This document shows, in pieces, positions 53,040-55,187 of a DNA stretch of 55,187 nucleotides (position 1 is the stretch's first letter; each line of letters starts with the position of its first letter). The position numbers and the translations under genes are program-made. The notes under the pieces are model-generated. The model was given only the letters and a program-made list of their open reading frames with translations. It was not told where the DNA came from and did not search any database. Origin of the DNA: Prevotella sp. UBA4217 (lineage in GTDB: Bacteria > Bacteroidota > Bacteroidia > Bacteroidales > Bacteroidaceae); the NCBI GenBank assembly GCA_002379425.1, contig DFTH01000017.1, forward strand, positions 1,050-56,236, in the 5' to 3' direction.

Positions 53040-53071
53040 TTTGGTAGTTTCGAAAAATTTCCGTAAATTCG
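53040..53071 (+). promoter_or_regulatory. Probable promoter of the recombinase gene
   Basis: TTTG (53040-53043), 20 bp, then TAAATTCG, one mismatch from TAnnTTTG. The preceding AATTTGGTAGTTT resembles the rpsU -33 region. Confidence 0.6.
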
Positions 53072-53099
53072 TAGCCGAAATAGCATTTGGTGGCGATTT

Positions 53100-53981
53100 A
53101 TGATTAACCAGTTTCTAAACTACCTGCGCTATGAGCGGAATACATCTCCGCTGACGGTGCAGACATACGAGGAGAGCCTTCGGGAATTTGAATCGTATAT
53201 GAGTTTAAGGGATGACGGTCTCTCTTTAAGTCGGGTGGATACCGATTTGATCCGTGACTGGATGGAGGACCTGATGGATAAAGGAAACACTGCGTCAACT
53301 ATTAATAAGAAGTTGAGCGCTCTGCGTTCCTTTTATCGCTTTGCCCTTAAGCGGAGACTGGTTGATGCTGATCCCGCCCATTGTATTACAGGGCCCAAGA
53401 AGTCGAAACCGTTGCCACAGTTCCTTCGCGAGAGCGAGATGGACAATCTGCTCGACACGATGGAGTGGGGGGATAGTTATAATGATGTACGTGCGCGTAC
53501 CATATTACTGTTATTCTATGAGGCAGGACTGAGACGGTCGGAACTGACGGGATTGAATGATGCTGATATCGATTTCAACACCCGGCAGTTAAAGGTGACT
53601 GGCAAGCGCAATAAGCAGCGCATTATCCCGTTCGGCGATGAACTTGCCCAAACCCTGGCCCATTACATGGCTGTTCGCAATGAGCAAGTGGCGCGGATAG
53701 AGCCCGATGCCCTCTTCCTCAGTGACAAGGGTGGACGAATGACCGGTAGTCAGGTGTACGTCATCGTGCATAAGTATCTGACGGCTGTCACCAGCCTGAA
53801 GAAGAGGTCGCCTCACGTGCTGCGTCACACCTTTGCCACGGCGATGCTGAACAACGGTGCTGGCCTGGAGAGCATCAAGAACCTGCTGGGCCACGAGAGT
53901 GTGAGTACGACGGAGATCTATGCTCATACGACGTTTGAACAGTTGAAGCGAATTTATAAAGAGGCTCATCCAAGAGCCTGA
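53100..53981 (+). CDS. xerC: Tyrosine recombinase XerC/XerD family
   Basis: A 293-residue protein with an N-terminal SAM-like core-binding domain (1-90) and a catalytic domain with the complete set Arg145, Lys169, His239, Arg242, His265 and Tyr274 (EIYAHT). Length and position next to hpf and the tRNA-tuf cluster are those of the chromosomal dimer-resolution recombinase in Bacteroidota rather than a phage integrase. Whether it is the XerC or XerD partner cannot be decided here. Confidence 0.93.
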   Translation: MINQFLNYLRYERNTSPLTVQTYEESLREFESYMSLRDDGLSLSRVDTDLIRDWMEDLMDKGNTASTINKKLSALRSFYRFALKRRLVDADPAHCITGPKKSKPLPQFLRESEMDNLLDTMEWGDSYNDVRARTILLLFYEAGLRRSELTGLNDADIDFNTRQLKVTGKRNKQRIIPFGDELAQTLAHYMAVRNEQVARIEPDALFLSDKGGRMTGSQVYVIVHKYLTAVTSLKKRSPHVLRHTFATAMLNNGAGLESIKNLLGHESVSTTEIYAHTTFEQLKRIYKEAHPRA

Positions 53982-54006
53982 ACCTTATTAATAACTATTT
54001 AAAAAT

Positions 54007-54013
54007 AGGAGGT
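54007..54013 (+). promoter_or_regulatory. Strong Shine-Dalgarno before hpf
   Basis: AGGAGGT ends four bases before the ATG at 54018. This is a full anti-SD complement at good spacing, rare in this window. Confidence 0.8.
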
Positions 54014-54017
54014 AACT

Positions 54018-54317
54018 ATGGAGATTAAGATTCAGTCGATTCATTTCGACGCTACCGAGAAGTTACAGGCGTTCATCGAAAAGAAGGTCGCCAAGTTGGA
54101 AAAATCTTTTGAGGATATACAGAAAGTAGAGGTGCAGTGTAAACTGGTGAAGCCCGCTACGGCCCAGAACAAGGAAGTGAGCCTGTCTGTGGCTGTTCCT
54201 GGAAACACGCTCTTCGTGGAGAAGACGAGTGACACATTTGAGGAAAGTGTTGACCTTTGCGTCGATTCCATGCGGTCTCAACTCCAGAAATTCAAGGAAA
54301 AATTGAGGAATAGATAA
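54018..54317 (+). CDS. hpf: Ribosome hibernation promoting factor (short HPF/RaiA)
   Basis: A 99-residue protein with the beta-alpha-beta fold of the short HPF/YfiA family: IQSIHFDATEKLQAFIEKKVAKLEK, and VDLCVDSMRSQLQKFKEKLRNR at the C-terminus. It binds the 30S decoding centre and silences ribosomes in slow growth. It lies 36 bp after the recombinase gene and has an unusually strong ribosome binding site. Confidence 0.95.
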   Translation: MEIKIQSIHFDATEKLQAFIEKKVAKLEKSFEDIQKVEVQCKLVKPATAQNKEVSLSVAVPGNTLFVEKTSDTFEESVDLCVDSMRSQLQKFKEKLRNR

Positions 54318-54334
54318 AAAAAACTTGGAAAAGT

Positions 54335-54365
54335 TTTGGTAATTCAAAAATAAGTCGTAACTTTG
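54335..54365 (+). promoter_or_regulatory. Promoter of the tRNA-tuf unit
   Basis: TTTG (54335-54338), 19 bp, then TAACTTTG (54358-54365), an exact consensus match. Confidence 0.85.
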
Positions 54366-54419
54366 CAGCCGTTTTCCGACAGGTCGTAAATCTGAATCAG
54401 AGAGCGGCTGCTTAGAAAA

Positions 54420-54493
54420 GCCTCTTTAGCTCAGTTGGCCAGAGCACGTGATTTGTAATCTCGGGGTCGTTGGTTCGAATCCGACAAGAGGCT
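54420..54493 (+). tRNA. tRNA-Thr (TGT)
   Basis: Acceptor GCCTCTT pairs with AAGAGGC; the anticodon loop TTTGTAA gives TGT; T arm GTTGG-TTCGAAT-CCGAC. The anticodon stem has one T-T mismatch. CCA is not encoded. Confidence 0.95.
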
Positions 54494-54583
54494 CGGAAAG
54501 GCGAAAGCCAATTCAGCCGTAAGGCTCAAGAATCGGGAACGGGGGACGGCTTCCTCCTCAGATCCGAAAGGGTTGAATGAAAT

Positions 54584-54666
54584 GGGTGTTTTCCAGAGTG
54601 GCCAAATGGGGCAGACTGTAAATCTGCTGTCTTTCGACTTCGGTGGTTCGAATCCATCAGCACCCA
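54584..54666 (+). tRNA. tRNA-Tyr (GTA)
   Basis: 83-base class II tRNA with a long variable arm. Anticodon stem-loop GCAGACTGTAAATCTGC gives GTA; acceptor GGGTGTT pairs with AGCACCC through one G-T pair. Confidence 0.95.
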
Positions 54667-54683
54667 CTCTCAAGGGATGTTTC

Positions 54684-54756
54684 GCGGAAATAGCTCAGTT
54701 GATAGAGCACTAGCCTTCCAAGCTGGGGGTCGCGGGTTTGAGCCCCGTTTTCCGCT
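54684..54756 (+). tRNA. tRNA-Gly (TCC)
   Basis: Acceptor GCGGAAA pairs with TTTCCGC; the anticodon loop CTTCCAA gives TCC; T arm CGGG-TTTGAGC-CCCG. Confidence 0.95.
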
Positions 54757-54763
54757 CTAACTC

Positions 54764-54835
<72 letters not shown>

Positions 54836-54896
54836 CTCTTGGATGAAGGAGGAAACTGAAAATTCAGAATTATATACAATTTAATAAACAACAAAA

Positions 54897-55187
54897 ATGG
54901 CAAAAGAGAATTTTGTGCGCACCAAACCGCACGTAAACATCGGTACTATCGGTCACGTTGACCACGGTAAGACAACTTTGACTGCCGCTATCACACTCGT
55001 GCTTTCAAAGCGCGTTGCTGGTAACGAGGGTAAGATTAAGTCATTCGACCAGATTGATAATGCTCCTGAGGAGAAGGAGCGTGGTATCACCATTAACACT
55101 GCTCACGTTGAGTATGAGACCGCTAAGCGTCACTACGCTCACGTTGACTGCCCGGGACACGCTGACTATGTGAAGAACATGGTAACT
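54897..55187 (+). CDS. tuf: Elongation factor Tu (N-terminal part; runs off right edge)
   Basis: The 97 visible residues are the start of EF-Tu: [19 protein letters not shown] (P-loop GHVDHGKT), [17 protein letters not shown] (switch I/G2) and [16 protein letters not shown] (G3 DxxG). EF-Tu brings aminoacyl-tRNA to the ribosome. It is the fifth gene behind four tRNAs and lies 61 bases after tRNA-Thr with no terminator between, so cotranscription is likely. Confidence 0.98.
   Translation, partial: MAKENFVRTKPHVNIGTIGHVDHGKTTLTAAITLVLSKRVAGNEGKIKSFDQIDNAPEEKERGITINTAHVEYETAKRHYAHVDCPGHADYVKNMVT

Noticed and set aside
53100..53981. Integrase of a mobile element
   Set aside because: No attachment repeats or cargo genes are seen, and the setting beside hpf and tRNA-tuf is that of a housekeeping Xer recombinase.
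54431..54673. 80-codon minus-strand open frame
   Set aside because: It covers tRNA-Thr and tRNA-Tyr genes whose cloverleaf structures are complete.

Overview
The window looks like a chromosomal segment of a Bacteroidales bacterium, most likely Prevotellaceae. The signs are a SusC/SusD pair, a complete type IX secretion (T9SS) core operon porP-K-L-M-N, many promoters of the Bacteroidota form TTTG-N19/20-TAnnTTTG, genes mostly without Shine-Dalgarno sites, and housekeeping proteins of Bacteroidales type.

Layout. Positions 1-5463 (minus): a GH3 beta-glucosidase running off the left edge, a NodB-type deacetylase and a large DUF2723 membrane protein. Positions 5525-13176 (minus): a compact run of a THUMP RNA methyltransferase, a PtpA-like prolyl tripeptidyl peptidase, an S37-type peptidase, purD, a multi-pass membrane protein and a YqaA/DedA-like protein. 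Positions 13355-15471 (plus): a sensor histidine kinase and a GSGD-repeat DUF2807 lipoprotein. Positions 15615-25961 (plus): SusC, SusD and porPKLMN, apparently one unit ending in a terminator. Positions 26054-28945: an outer membrane beta-barrel protein and priA. Positions 29337-33121 (minus): a FadL-type porin and a 7TM-HD phosphodiesterase. Positions 33250-40154: gltX-waaA, a 5'-nucleotidase, a metallophosphoesterase, a gamma-carbonic anhydrase-like protein and malate dehydrogenase. Positions 40313-45886 (plus): a tight four-gene unit of HExxH lipoprotein, Xaa-Pro aminopeptidase, a glycyl radical enzyme of the trans-4-hydroxy-L-proline dehydratase type, and its activase. Positions 45889-50653: a multidomain GH43 and a second, long Xaa-Pro aminopeptidase. 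Positions 51028-52620: a DEDDh exonuclease and two tandem orphan TssD (Hcp-like) tube proteins. Positions 52832-55187: rpsU, a tyrosine recombinase, hpf, tRNA-Thr/Tyr/Gly/Thr and the start of tuf.

Functional themes. Peptidases for proline-containing peptides (PtpA-like, two Xaa-Pro aminopeptidases) accompany a hydroxyproline dehydratase/activase pair. This suggests scavenging of collagen-like Pro/Hyp peptides. The segment also carries an outer-membrane uptake pair placed directly upstream of the T9SS core.

The least explained material is non-coding. There is a dispersed family of 7-bp-period repeats at operon junctions. There are 9-bp CTAG arrays, one of which is translated as the signal peptide core of the PtpA-like enzyme. 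Two homologous arrays of 21-bp units lie in convergent intergenic gaps. A long hairpin is built from 9-bp units. All calls rest on reading the sequence and on remembered family knowledge; no database search was run.
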